Shown here: positions 34,601 to 46,600 of the stretch, piece after piece
Layout of the letters: every line of letters begins with the position of its first letter
Position numbering within the stretch: the first letter of the stretch is position 1
DNA from: Ananas comosus
Lineage: Eukaryota; Streptophyta; Magnoliopsida; Poales; Bromeliaceae
NCBI RefSeq assembly: GCF_001540865.1
Contig: NC_033633.1
Span: 5,578,046-5,642,045 of the forward strand
Direction of reading: 5' to 3'
DNA length: 64,000 nt
Notes under the pieces: generated by a model
The model's input: only the letters and a program-made list of their open reading frames with translations
What the model was told of the DNA's origin: nothing
Databases searched by the model: none
Position numbers and translations under genes: made by a program

Positions 34601-37600
34601 CACGGTTTTCGAGAAAAAGGGATTTTATCGAAAAGGGGTTTTTGCACTTTGTTATTCGTGCATTCTAAAGCTCCTCGTGCTCCGTGCTTGTGACCTAGAG
34701 TAGGCTAAAGGATGTTTCGGGTCCCTACTAGTGGTAGGGAAGTCAAATTCAAGTGCGAATTTAAGGTTTAGTGGGATTACATATTTGTACATGTGTTTGG
34801 TGTGGAATAATTAGAGAGAGGATGGTTCGGTCGCAAATCGGCGACGAAATCGGATGAAACGAAATGGTGGTTTCGATGCCTTCGTCGTGCTGAACGCGAT
34901 GGTGCAATCCGTTCAGAAATCCGATGAACGGATTGCCGGATATCGCATGATGTCCGGAAAGGGGTAGATTATGGCAATCGGGAACTTCGCAATAGTCCCA
35001 ATATTTTATGCACCGTTTTGCACGAATTTGAATGTAGAGGGACTTATGCACATAATACACGTGCTGGTAGGGGACCTAACTGAAAATATGTGGCTTTGAG
35101 GGGGTTTCTTGCGAAATGGCATCTAGTATATAGGTGGCAACTAGGGTTTCTAAGGTCCTTTTGCTGCCCATGTCTACTCATCTAACCCTAGCCGCCCCAC
35201 CTGCAATCCTGCCCTCCCCGTGCGCATGCTCCGGCCGCCGGCGAGCACCTCCGGCCGCCGGAATTCCCTGCATCACCTCTCTTTCTCCCTCTCGGCCAAC
35301 CTCTTCACCGCATTGTGGTTGCGGACCCTAGAAGCCACCCTAGCTTGAGCACCATTGTCCCCTGGCCGAGACATATCTCCCCCGTCTCCTTCGCCGGCCC
35401 CGGCCATACCCGTACGCCGCGGGAGCCACCTCGCTCCCTGCGGCCAACCCGCAGTCACCCGGGCCGAGCCCGGGTGATTCCCGCCTCCGCGCGCCGCCAC
35501 TGATCCTCGCTGGCCGCGCCGCCCTCCTGGTACCTCCGGTGACCTCCCGGTCGCCGCCCTGTCGTCTCCGCACGCCGCCGGCCGCTGCTCCGACTCTCTG
35601 CGGCCGCCCAGGGCTTGTGCGGGCCGAGATCTGGTCATCTCGACCACTGCGCGTCGCCACCGCCCGCAGCATGGTGCGCCACCCTTCCTCGGCCTCCGGC
35701 GACGTGACGCCGTCGCCCCGACCCTCCTCCGGTCGCCGCAGTGGCCGCCGCCGACGCTCCCTCTCCCTGCGGCAGCGCAAGGTCTGTGCAGGCCGAGCCG
35801 CACCCAGCACCGCCGCCGCCGCCGCCTTCCGCCGCCGGCCGGCGTGAGCATAGGCTCCGCCTGGCCGGCTGCACTCGTCCGCCGCCGGCCTACCTGTCGC
35901 CGGAGCTCCCTGTTGGCCAGATCTGGGCCGTCCTCTCCTCGGGTTAGGTGGCTAGGGCATCATCGCCCGTCACCGACGCCGTCTTCTGTCGCCGGCCAAC
36001 GCGCGCCCCGGCCTCCCTCCATCGCCAGAAACCTTCCCCTGTCGGCGCGCCCGCCGTCCAGCCGCCGCCGGCCGCCCGTGCCCTACCTTGCTCCGGTAAG
36101 TCTAGTGAAGGTCTCCAGCATACTGTTGGGAGCTTCCGGTCACCTTTCTGGTGGTCCGAGGACACTCCGATAATCCGGGAAGTGAGCACGATGATCCTTA
36201 CTTCGTGCTGAACATCGTGCTCACCTCCGTTGGGGTCAACGATGCCCTGGTTTGCGAGTTTGACGCAATGTAAGCGCTGTGCGCGCTATTTCGCTGAGGT
36301 TCGCGTCGTGTGTGCGCTTGCCACAAGGGTTGGCAGTGCTCTGAAAGGTGAGCACGGCCTCCGGCACGTCGAAACCTATAAGTGGGTATCTTGGCTCGGC
36401 TGATTGACCTCTGGTTTGCGTAGACGGACCATAAAAGCCCGAAAAACACATGAAATAATGTGATTTCTTGGAATCGGGAGGGCTTTTATGCAATTTGATT
36501 TGTCGTGGCTGCTGTTGGCAGCATGGGTGAGCTGTGGGTGACCTCTGGACTGAATGTCCAAGGCCCCAGACCTTTGCGAAGATTGGAAATGCATTTCCGG
36601 TGCGTTTGTCGGCAAAATCCGTCGACGGAACGCGGTTTTAGTTCGGAATTCTTCCGACGGTGCCTCGTGAACATTTGTTGAGTCGCTGAGCCTTGTTGGC
36701 TGGTCACTCGCGTCATTTCGAGGGTTCAGAAATGACGGGTGAGCGACGGTGGGTTCCGGTGTCGAAATCGATACTTCCGGGAACCCGGATCGGAACGATT
36801 ATCCGACGATAATCGTTTCGGAGTGAGTTAAGGTCTTTGCTGCCAAGTCACACGTAAATTTGTATTTAGTGGCAGCGAGTGACTCGTGGCATGAGTCGGT
36901 GCATTTCGGGACAGTTCGTGGGTCCCGACGGAGTCCCGGTGCGATTTCGGGACTTTCGGCGAGTTATGGTCGTCGGTTTTAGGAAACCGATCTCAGTGGG
37001 ATTGTTTGTGGGGTTGTACATTTAGTGTTTTATATTCGTGGGTTAGAAACTAACCTGGTGGACCTTCCGTAGGTCCGGTTGATGTTCTTTCGCAGTTAGG
37101 AGACAGGCGCGACCTTCGTACAGGTGGGTACTTCGATCCGACGTCGGTACAGTGGTGCACGCTCGGTGATATTCTTCTATCCTTATTCTCTTGTTATTAC
37201 TATTGCGTAGTGTAGCTTATTGAGCCTTGCACCCCTATTGTTTACATCTTACTTTACTCGCTGTTTGCATGATTAGTATCCTGAGTAGGAGTAGAGTAGT
37301 TATACCATGTTTCCTTGTTGCTCTACTTAGCTATTCTGCATACCCTGTTTCATGTTTATAGTAGAGTGATTCCGTGATTATCTGTGAGATCAGCGATCTA
37401 GTCGATCGATTCTAGTATTCCGTATTTATGACCTATTCGGTGAGTTCCTCGACCTTTGTTGTCCGATGACCGTTGAGGTCGGTACCCTGAGGGGTCGGAT
37501 TGTCGGCTAGTGGCCGACGGTAGTTCTAGATTATATACTCAGATGACTTCTTGATCGATTCTTGCATATATACAGTAGTTGACTTATTGATCAGTATCTA

Positions 37601-40600
37601 CATACTTTTGTTAGGATGTTGAGTTGTTCCATCCCAGTTGACTTGATTAGTCAGTACTTGCATACAGTTGAGAGGATGTCGATGTTGTCCCATCCTAGTT
37701 GACCTGAGTGGTTGGTTCTTGTGCTTCCTTACAGTTGATGACCTATACGGTCGATGAGCCCTGTAGGCAGGATTGTCGGCTGGTTGCCGACGTTTGGCCT
37801 TTGAGCATATCAGCATTGACCGCCCGATACTCGTCGCATTTCACGAACACTGGCGGTCTGATCCACCGCAAGGAGTGTTCTTTTCAGGAAAAGTGTTTGC
37901 AGGTGTCAACCCGTGAGCCCCCGAGGGGTTATATGCATGGTAGAGTGGCAGTGGTACTGTCAGGAGGTCTCCGGTGTGAACCTCCAGGGCACATGCTTGA
38001 GGTTCAGGTGCGGACCAACAGAACAGCAGATTCCAGATTGGGTATATTTGGTCTTTACATCCAGTTGACGCATATGTCTATAGTAGCAGTCGTTGCATGC
38101 ATACTTACAGTTCTTACTTTATAGTTGTCTTGCTATTATAGTAGATATTCATGTATGCTTTCTGTTCTAGTTACAGTAGCGGTAGCCATTTATTCAGTAT
38201 AGTTCCTACTTCCTTTCAGTTTATTGCTACTGTATTCATTATATCTGCTCATTACCTTATATATCTCTTTCGTGTATTATTGTTGCTACTATATTTCCAC
38301 TGACCCGTATTGTTTTATAGCTCTTCCTGATCCGGTGAGTACTCCTCGCCTTCTTCGGCTTGTGGTACCCACTGGGAGGGGAGACATGTTTACATGTTCT
38401 CACCTCCCCCACTATTTTTCAGGTATCGTGGGCGGTGAGGGTTGTGACGTGACGTGAGACACGTACGTAGCGGTCGATAGATCTTCCGACCCAGGTTATT
38501 CGGTTTAGTTCCTACCCTTACTATTCTGTTGATATAGCTTAGATAGTTTATATGGTTCAGTATTTTTATTACATTTGAATATGTGGATTTTTATGAAAGT
38601 AATAAAAGGATTTCTGGGTTTTGTAAAATAAAAGATTCTCTACCCCTCGTGGTAGCGTTTTAAAAAGATAAAAGTTCCTGTGTAGGGAACAGTTTTCAAA
38701 AAGTTTTCTGTGGATTTTGTATCTTAGTATTTCAAAACCTGTTTCTGTGGTTGAAAATATTTTAACTGATAGATGTGGATTTATGTTTAAATATCGAATG
38801 TATAAATATGAATCTGTGGTGAATGGTGTATGAATATATAACTATTGGTTATATGTATGTTCATTTGGTTGTGGTTGTACCTGGGTGACTTCTTGTACTC
38901 GTGCGACGCCGTGCAAATACAGGGGAGACTCTGTCCGTGTGAACAGTAGATTTCCTGTATTTGTGGCGGATCTGGCATACTCTGAGGTCAGGTTTTCAAA
39001 AAAAAAAATTTCAGACGCTTTTCCGCTTTGTTTTAAACTGAAATGGGACCCCGGGGCGTGACAACCAACATTTTCGCATTTTGGCAAGTCAAGATGCGTG
39101 TTATATTGACGCAGTAAGGATTGCAGAAGGCACTGTTGGGAAAAGAAAAGATGTCCGATTCGTTGACGGCGGAGCAGAAGGAGGAGATTGATAATAAAGC
39201 TCTTACGGCAATACAATTATATTTATCCGATGAGCTATTGTGCGAGGTCTTGGATGAAACGACTGCTGTAGGGCTTTGGCTTAAATTGGAGTCTCTCTAC
39301 ATGACGAAGCCTCTCACCAACAAGTTATATTTGAAGCAACGTCTCTTCATGTTGCACATGACGGAAGGTACCTCTATTAAATCACATTTAGATGAATTTA
39401 ATTCTGTTATTATGGGTCTCCACTCGATAGATGTCAAAATCGAGGAGGAAGATAAATACATTTTATTATTATGTTCTCTACCGCCCTCTTACAAGAATTT
39501 TCGTGAGACCTTCTTGTTTGGACGAGATACTCAATGTCTCGATGATATTAAATCCTCTTTACTTTCAAAAGAGAGAATTGACATGCAGATAAGCAATGAG
39601 ACAGGTACAGCTTCAGGACAAGGTTTGGTCGCTAGAGGGAGGTCTCGGGAGAAGGGTTCCGGTAATAGAGGTACATCTAGATCAAAGTCAAAACATAGGA
39701 ATTTGATTTGTGGTTATTGTAAGAAGGGTCACATAAAAGCTTATTGTTTCAAGCTGAAAAATAAAGAGCAGCGGAAGAATAACGGTGATAAGACTCAAGG
39801 TCAAAAAAAACACCAATACTGAAGCTGAAGCAAGTGTTGCAGCAGAAGAATCAGATAAAAATGATATCGTCTTCATAGTTAGGGATAAGACACGCAGACA
39901 AGATGAGTGGCTTATGGACTCTGCGTGCTCCTTCCATATCTGCACGCATAGAGAATGGTTCTCGACGTACAAGCCTATTGAAGGCGGAGATGTATTGATG
40001 GAAAATCACTCTACGTGTACAATTATTGGAATTGGCACTGTTCGAGTACGGCTGTTCGATGGAGTAGTGAGAACTATATCTGAGGTTCGGCATATTCCGG
40101 ATATGAGAAAAAATATGATCTTATTGGATACACTTGATGCTAAAGGCTTTAAGTATTCTCCAGCTGATGAATTAATGAAAGTCGCTAAAGGGAATCTTAT
40201 AGTGATGAAGGCCAAGTTGTCCGACATGTTATATGTTCTACAGGATTTTACTATGACAGGTTCAGCAGCAGTGACTTCTTCCTCTATGTCCGATTCGGAT
40301 AACACCAGACTATGGCATATGCGACTAGGCCATATGAGTGAATATGGTATGATGAAGTTGAATGAGAGAGGTCTGCTTGGTAGTCAGAATTTAGAAAAGT
40401 TAGATTTCTGCGAGCATTGTGTTCTTGGCAAACAAAAGAGAGTCAACTTTAAGACCACAGTTCACCGGACAAAAGGTACTCTGGATTATATTCATTCTGA
40501 TCTTTAGGGACCTTCTCGTACTCCTATTCATAGTGGTACTAAATATATGTTGACTTTTATTGACGACTATTCTCGTAAAGTGTGGGCGTTCTTTCTGAAA

Positions 40601-43600
40601 AGTAAGGATGAGATGTTCAATTATTTCAAGCTGTGGAAGACATGATTGAGAAGCAAATTGAAAAGCAGATCAAGAGATTAAAGACCGACAACGGTTTGAA
40701 ATTTTGTTCGTCAGAGTTTAAAGAATTTTGCAAGAATAAAGGAATCGTCTGACATAAAACCGTTAGGCATACTCCACAACAGAACGGGGTGGCCGAACGG
40801 ATGAACAAAACTCTTTTGGAGAGAGCTCGTTGTATGCTCTCTAATGCTTACTTAGCTAAGAGTTTCTGGGTAGAGGCGATCTCTACGACATGCTATTTGG
40901 TAAATCGATCTCCCATTCAGCACTTGATTGCAAAACTCTTGAGGAGGTATGGTCTGGCAGCCCTTCTGATTATTCTAATTTACGAATATTTGGTTGTCTT
41001 GCTTATGTTCATATAAATGAAGGCAAGTTAGAACCTAGGGCTAAGCATTTTTATTGGCTATGCATCGGGGATTAAAGGATATAGATTGTGGTGTCCTGAA
41101 TCGTCTAAATTAATTATTAGTAGGGATGTCACATTTGATGAGTCTGTTATGTTATATTCTAACCGTAATTCTTCTGATGAGATCCTGAGTACTAGCAAGC
41201 AGGTAGAGGTAGAGACCAATAATATAATCCAGTCTCAAGATTCTTCTCAGTCAGAACAAGTTCAGTCGGCAGGCACCTCAGTAACTGAAACCCCACAAGT
41301 TGAGAGGCAGAGCATTGCTACAGGCAGAGCGAGGAGATAGATCAAACCACCGCAGAAATACGGTTATGAAGATATGGTTGCTTATGCTCTTTCAGTGGCA
41401 CAAGATACAGAAGAAGAAGGCGAACCTTCCACGTATAATCAAGCTATTCTAGTGCCAATTCTGCAGAGTGGTTGGTGGCGATGAATGAGGAGATAGAATC
41501 GCTTTATAAGAATCGCACATGAGAGTTGGTAAAACCGCCTACAGGCAAGAAAATTATTGGCTGCAAGTGAGTCTCCGAGAAAAAGGATGGAATCCCCGGC
41601 GTGGAAGATACAAGATACAAAGCTCGTTTAGTTACTAAGGGCTACAGTCAGATAGAATGTGTTGATTTTAATGATATTTTCTCATCCGTTGTGAAGCATA
41701 TTTCTATTCGTGTTCTTTTATCAGTAATAGCCATGAATGACCTGTATCTTGAGCAACTTGATGTTAAGACAACTTTTCTACATGGAGAACTTTAGGAGCA
41801 AATTTATATGAAACAGCCGGAGGGATTCATTGTTGAAGGGAAGGAGGACCATGTTTGCCTATTAAAGAAATCGCTTTATGGCTTAAAGCAGTCTCCTGGA
41901 CAATAGTACAAGCGATACAACTCCTTCATGACAAGTCACGAATATTCTAGAAGTAAGCATGATAGTTGTGTGTACTTCAGAAAACTTGATAAGGGATTTT
42001 TCATATATTTGTTGCTCTATGTCGATGATATGTTAATTGCTTCGAGCGACATAGTTGAGATAAATAAATTGAAGACTTTACTTAAGAGTGAGTTTTTGAG
42101 ATGAAAGATCTAGGTGCTGCTAAGAAAATTCTTGGTATGGAAATTAAGAGGGACAACAAGTCAGGACTACTGCATTTGACACAGGAGAAATATACAAAGA
42201 AGATTTTAAAGTGTTTCGGGATGACAAATGCAAAACTGGTGAGCACTCCTTTTGCGACGCATTTCAGACTTTCCGCTGAATTATCACCACAGTCCGATGA
42301 TGAGCGGGAGTACATGTCACATGTTCCCTATTCTAGTGCTGTCGGGAGCATCATGTACGCCATGGTTTGCACATGGCCGGACATCTCCTACGCAGTGAGC
42401 ATGGTTAGTAGATATATGACCAATCCTGATAAGGCTCATTGGCAGGCTGTTAAGTGGATTCTGAGATACTTGCGAGGTACCACTAGCACTTGTTTGGAGT
42501 TTGGAAGGTGTAAGGATGGTGTAGTTGGAAATGCTGATTCGGATTTTGCAGGTGATTTGGACAGGAGGAGATCACTTTCAGGTTATGTATTCTCTATTGG
42601 CGGATGTGCAGTTAGTTGGAAAGCTTCACTACAACCTATTGTCGCTTTGTCTACGACAGAAGCGGAATATATTACTATGACAGAGGGTGTGAAGGAAGCT
42701 ATGTGGCTAAGAGGCTTATTTGGAGAACTTACTTCTTATTAGAATCCGACGATTATTTATTCAAACAGTCAAAGTGTTATTCATTTATCGAAAGATCAGA
42801 TGTTTCACGAGAAGACAAAGCACATCGATGTAAAGTTTCACTTTGTTCGGGATGTGATTGGGAAACGTACAGTGACTGTTAAGAAAATTGGTACTGAGGA
42901 CAATCCGGCGGATATGCTTACTAAGTCTCTTACTATTGCCAAGTTCAAGTATTGTTTGGACTTTGTGGCAGTTGGCAGCACTTGAGGCCTTATGGGGCAT
43001 TTGGAGAAGACGGAGCATAGAGCATTAAGCAGCGTTGAGGAGAATTTAAATCAAGGTGGAGTTTTGTGGCAAACTCGACATAGCGGCTACACTACAAATT
43101 AAATCAATGTGGAAATTGTTAAATTTGGTTTAGATTTGTAGTTATCTAAATTGAAATTAAATCCTAATCTAATTGGGATTAGATATAATTTAGATTTAAT
43201 TTGACATATATGGATTATAAGTAGGAGTATAATTCTAATTGAATTAGGATTAGACTCTAGTTAGGAGACAAGTACTATATATACATGCTACGGCCAAGTT
43301 AATGATGCCGCGACCAAAATTAAGAGCCGTGCTAATTAATTGAGTGAGCATCAAGGAAGAGTGGTCCGTACGGGTGAGACGAGCCAAGCCGCTTATTTGG
43401 AGTCGCTCGTACGGATGCGGATTTCGGCGTTTCCGATCTAATTAAGTTTTGGTTCTTTGAGAGATTTTCTTTGTGCTCCGCCTTTCGACATTAATAAATT
43501 ATTTGCTTCGTCTTTGCCCGTGGACGTAGGCCAGTGGCCGAACCACGTAAATATCGGTGTGCTCTATCTTTATCTTTTCTTTTCCTGCATTAAGTTATTT

Positions 43601-46227
43601 TCTGGATCTATTTTTCGCCGTTCCGATTTTAACAAATACAACAAGAACCAAGATTATTTAGGTGTTTATGTTTCAATCCCTACTTACACACGCAGTTGCG
43701 GATCTAATTACGTGTCATTTATGGGTAAGCATTGCTTCATAGATTACAGCAGTAATACCATCAGCATATCAACATCACATTATTACCACCTCCTGTAATT
43801 TGACTACAAATCAAAGATTTTGGCCTGGTCATTCCAAAAGCTCAAATGAACATGACATTTGAAGCCTTTTTTTGACTTGAAACTGACCTTGGATACGAAT
43901 TATCAACTAGACCACCTGTAACAGTAATGGAATGGAGAAGAACCCACATTTAAAAAAAATAAAATAAAATCCAATTATCCTAAACTAACCTAAGCTTGAA
44001 CTTCGAAAGATAAGTGTCAAGCTAATCTAATTCAACTAATATAACCAGTTGAGTTCTTTTGTACATGAGGAATTTATAGGACTATTAATAAATGCTACAG
44101 GATATCCTTCACTGAAGCCCATGGTTATAGAACTACAGTGAACTATGGAATCTATTTCTTCTTTTAGACAAAATACTCATTGTGTGAATGATGAAGAGCT
44201 TTCTTTTTCTTCTTTTTTTTAAACAGAATAAGAAGCATTCCTATCTAGGGCCTATATTTCACCTTTTCGAACCTACTAGATGTGGTTCCACTTTTCTCGA
44301 GATTGTGTTGCAACAATATAAAGAGAATTTCTTTTGGAATGTCCTTCATTCGATGGAGAGATCAATAAATAATTATTTGGTTCTCGTCAAGGATTTAAGT
44401 TCCCATCAACACAGGCCATGCTCATTATGTCGTACCGTGCTTACAAGATATAGGCATGATATAGTCCCCGTGCCAATAGCATGATTCAAAACCCTCTTTT
44501 ATTTATCGATATTCCACTTTTTTAAAAAACTCTATTTTTATGATCAATTTTTTTGCGTGTAACTTTCATAATAATTCAATTTTGATTCTTAAGTTATGAA
44601 TTAATTTATCATAAAAATTAAAAATCAAAAAATTAACTGCAAAACTGAACTAAACCGAACAAAAGCAAATTAATTCGGTTTGGTTTGGATCGGTCCAAGG
44701 ATAAATTGGTTTGATTCAGTTGAGAATTTGTTCAAACAGAAAATTTTGGTTCGGAATGAGAATTGACTAGAACAGAACCAGTTACACCATAAAGAAAATA
44801 GTATAATAAGAAGAATAAAGAGTTTGTCAACCTTTAGCGGGAGAGAGGAGATCTAGAGAGGGAAAGAGAGATCAAGGTAACTTTGGGAAACTCCCAAATA
44901 CTCGCGTTTTTCTTTCTTTAGAAAAATATGCGTACAAATCTAAGCCTAAAAGGCTTATTTAAAGACTATTAACCTAAATAAACTCCTAACATTTAGATTT
45001 TATTTTCAAATTCAAATTTGAAATTTGAGTTGCATCAGCATGACAGCTGCTTCTTGGACTAGATAAGTTATTTCAAAAGTTAGGTCAGATAGCCACGAAA
45101 GCCAAGTTCAGGAATGTAGCCTAAAGAAACAACTTTGATGTTTACAGCTCCAAAATATCCAAAACCGCATTGACGCCCAAAGACATCAGGCGAGGTCCTT
45201 CAAAACTATAATGCTCAAGAGACCATGAAATTTTAATTTTCTAGCACTTGGAGGATAAGAGGACCTTGTCTTAGTTTCATCACCAAAATTACCCTGCTTT
45301 CCTAAATTACTCTTGTTATTTTCAAATTTCTTACAAGGGTGCTTTTTCTCATCATCTGGTTGACAAACTTATTACACACTAGATATTACATTAAAGGACA
45401 TGGAAATGGTCACTGCAGAACCAATCGCCATTCATGAGTCACTTACAGTTCCTTCAACTTAAATGTGGCTTCGTATTTAATTGCATAAAGCTAAATCCTA
45501 TAAAAAAGTTGGCATTCCTAGTGTTCGTTAGTTCTTTTTCTTCGATGACTTATTACTCTTGCCAGCATAACCGAGGACACAAGTTAGAAGATTCAATGCC
45601 GGTGTAAGCCTTTCTTTCCTGCATTAGGATACTAGCACAATAAAGCAAAGAACAGAAGAAGATGATTCTCTTTTCTTTTGTTTTTTTTTTTTTTTACGAG
45701 TAAACTAGTGACATTGCTGTAAAGTGGCCTATAGAGAAAAGAAAAAGGAAAAAAAAAATGAAGAACAGCAATGCCACTACTGAACCAAAAGAACATAAAC
45801 CCCAACTATACCGTACAAACCGAGACCCAACAAAAATGCCACAAACCCACAAAGAACAATAACTCTAGCTAACAACCTACCACCATAAATTTCAACAAAG
45901 AATGCAAAACCAGTTAAGAATTGAATTGAGAGCCGTCCTGACCTGTCCGACGACGGCGGCCAACGGGAAGTACTGCCTGCCGTATTCTGCGTCCTCGAAA
46001 GACTTCTTGCCGCTCGTGGAGACGGCGCCATTGGTGGACTCCACAGTGGCGGAGGCGGCGGCGGCGGCGGCGGCGGAAGAGGCGTTGATGGCGCGGGGAA
46101 GAGGGCGCCGTCGCACGGCTCTACTATTTGTAAGGTAAATGGGTTTTGAAAGGGGAAGGGAAAATGGGTGCTGTTTGGAAGAAGAGAGGAGGATGGATTG
46201 GAATGGGGTGAGAGAGGACGCAGCCAT
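31537..46227 (-). CDS. CHLD: Magnesium chelatase subunit D, first five exons (partial)
   Basis: CHLD works with CHLI and CHLH in plastids to insert Mg2+ into protoporphyrin IX, the first step committed to chlorophyll. Five exons (46,227-45,943; 33,404-33,226; 32,284-32,200; 32,106-31,790; 31,660-31,537) join in frame for 330 codons with GT-AG introns and no stop. Residues 1-80 form a Ser/Ala/Arg-rich plastid transit peptide; then follow [14 protein letters not shown], the Walker [24 protein letters not shown] (Walker B), ATYNPEE (sensor) and [15 protein letters not shown]. The N-terminal AAA+ module is complete. The acidic/Pro linker and the integrin-like C-terminal domain (over half of the usual roughly 750 residues) are not in the window. 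Intron 1 is 12.5 kb because of a nested copia element. CHLI is excluded by the transit peptide end, the AAA+ sequence and exon 5. Whether this is a functional gene with giant introns or a truncated copy cannot be settled here. Confidence 0.93.
31790..32106 (-). CDS. CHLD: CHLD exon 4 (Walker B, sensor, arginine finger region)
   Basis: 317 bp, acceptor GTATCACAG, donor GTACTT. It encodes [20 protein letters not shown], the Walker B region [33 protein letters not shown] and [12 protein letters not shown]. It ends with two bases of a split Ser codon. Confidence 0.95.
32200..32284 (-). CDS. CHLD: CHLD exon 3
   Basis: 85 bp, acceptor ATCTTTAG, donor GTATCA. The first base completes the split Glu codon, followed by [20 protein letters not shown] and VVRTPFVQ. 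Confidence 0.93.
33226..33404 (-). CDS. CHLD: CHLD exon 2 (Walker A)
   Basis: 179 bp, acceptor TTGGCCCAG, donor GTAACG. It encodes [18 protein letters not shown], then [20 protein letters not shown], to DPNCPE plus two bases of a split Glu codon. The Walker A here has the canonical Gly before Lys. Confidence 0.95.
33712..34226 (+). repeat. 5' LTR of the intronic copia element
   Basis: 515 bp, from TGTTAAATTT to TTTTAACA. It contains TATATATACATGTTACG (about 33,870), a likely TATA region. It differs from the 3' LTR mainly by substitutions and a 3-bp indel near 33,815. Confidence 0.94.
34229..34242 (+). promoter_or_regulatory. Primer-binding site (tRNA-iMet type)
   Basis: CCGGTATCAGAGCC lies 3 bases after the LTR end. 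Plant copia elements normally have TGGTATCAGAGC here; the T to C change at the first position is the only difference in the core. Confidence 0.8.
34267..42985 (+). CDS. Copia gag-pol polyprotein, decayed and interrupted
   Basis: The gag start [14 protein letters not shown] at 34,267 is cut by the solo LTR at 34,308 and resumes at 39,069. The zinc knuckle [13 protein letters not shown] lies at 39,709-39,747. A frame change occurs in a run of eight A at about 39,803. The protease DSA is at 39,917-39,925, the pre-integrase [13 protein letters not shown] at about 40,312 and the integrase [10 protein letters not shown] at about 40,555. RT YVDD is at 42,018-42,029 and RNase [15 protein letters not shown] at about 42,533, ending [18 protein letters not shown]. 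Stops at 40,505, 41,338 and 41,793, among others, make it non-functional. Confidence 0.9.
34308..39063 (+). mobile_element. 4,756-bp solo LTR (LTR 7, chromovirus family A/B) in copia gag
   Basis: It starts TGTAAGGACTGA, ends CCCCGGGGCGTGACA, and ACCAA is repeated at 34,303-34,307 and 39,064-39,068. It contains a GC-rich segment at 35,190-36,110 that yields long but meaningless frames on both strands, the box GAGCCTTGTTGGCTGGTCAC (36,689) and the box GTACCCACTGGGAGG with TTCTCACC and TTTTTCAG (38,364-38,422). It matches the LTR at 52,384-57,602, which sits behind a chromodomain, so it derives from that chromovirus family. No internal domain remains. Confidence 0.92.
43117..43634 (+). repeat. 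3' LTR of the intronic copia element
   Basis: 518 bp, from TGTTAAATTT to TTTTAACA, preceded by the short purine tract ATGTGGAAAT and followed by the target repeat AATAC. Confidence 0.94.
43640..45942. other. 5' part of CHLD intron 1, no gene
   Basis: AT-rich intron sequence with homopolymer runs (45,681-45,696 T-rich) and a segment rich in AATTCGGTTTGGTTTGG (44,668-44,700) that resembles a decayed miniature element. The plus frame at 44,188-44,484 has no recognisable domain. Confidence 0.6.
45943..46227 (-). CDS. CHLD: CHLD exon 1 (start codon, transit peptide)
   Basis: It encodes 95 residues from ATG at 46,227-46,225 to CAG at 45,945-45,943, followed by donor GTCAGG. An in-frame ATG lies upstream (46,386) but would put the start at the TATA box, so the ATG before AASSLTPFQ is chosen. 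An alanine run (about residues 52-58) comes from a CGG/CGC repeat. Confidence 0.92.
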
Positions 46228-46374
46228 GAAGGAGCTCCAGGAAGGAAGAGCTGGGGAAGGTGAGATGACTAGTAACGCTATCTCCTTATCCTTGAGTGGT
46301 TTTTGTCTCCTGCTTCCACATAAGGCATCCTGTTTACAAGAAAGTTTATTATTATTTAGCAACCACATCACATC

Positions 46375-46381
46375 ATTTATA
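46375..46381 (-). promoter_or_regulatory. Candidate TATA box of CHLD
   Basis: On the minus strand the sequence reads GTGAATATAAATGATG, with TATAAAT about 150 bp upstream of the chosen start codon. The surroundings further upstream are AT-rich and reach truncated retroelement sequence within about 770 bp of the ATG. Confidence 0.45.
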
Positions 46382-46600
46382 TTCACTCAATTATATTTTT
46401 TAATTTAAATAAAATATTTTTTAAAAAAATTATGATGGAATAGATAAACCCAAAAAAAAAAATTTAAATAATTAGAGATACCACATCAGTCATGTGAGCG
46501 CTACATTTTTTTTCTTGTTTATTTTATATATATACATATATGTATAGAACCTCGATCTACAGCTGTCCTAGAGTGGTAATCCTACTGCCTCAGATCTGTC

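Larger units (their letters stand above)
33712..43634 (+). mobile_element. Complete Ty1/copia element in CHLD intron 1
   Basis: Two LTRs (33,712-34,226 and 43,117-43,634) begin TGTTAAATTTGG and end GATTTTAACA. AATAC is repeated at 33,707-33,711 and 43,635-43,639. A primer-binding site matching initiator tRNA-Met (GGTATCAGAGC) follows the 5' LTR. Without the nested solo LTR it is about 5.16 kb. Domain order gag, protease, integrase, RT, RNase H is that of Ty1/copia; the gag and short LTRs suggest the Tork/Tnt1 group (inference). It lies opposite to CHLD. The LTRs are very similar (a handful of differences plus small indels by eye), so the insertion is fairly recent. Confidence 0.95.

Noticed and set aside
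35134..36250. Cluster of overlapping long frames suggesting a GC-rich gene
   Set aside because: It lies wholly inside the 4,756-bp solo LTR bounded by ACCAA target repeats; translations are compositional only.
44188..44484. 98-codon plus-strand frame in CHLD intron 1
   Set aside because: No recognisable domain, AT-rich intron composition and no promoter or splice context.
31537..46227. Assignment as magnesium chelatase subunit I (CHLI)
   Set aside because: The segments [19 protein letters not shown] and [20 protein letters not shown] and the exon 5 sequence belong to the D subunit; CHLI has a different P-loop context and insertions.
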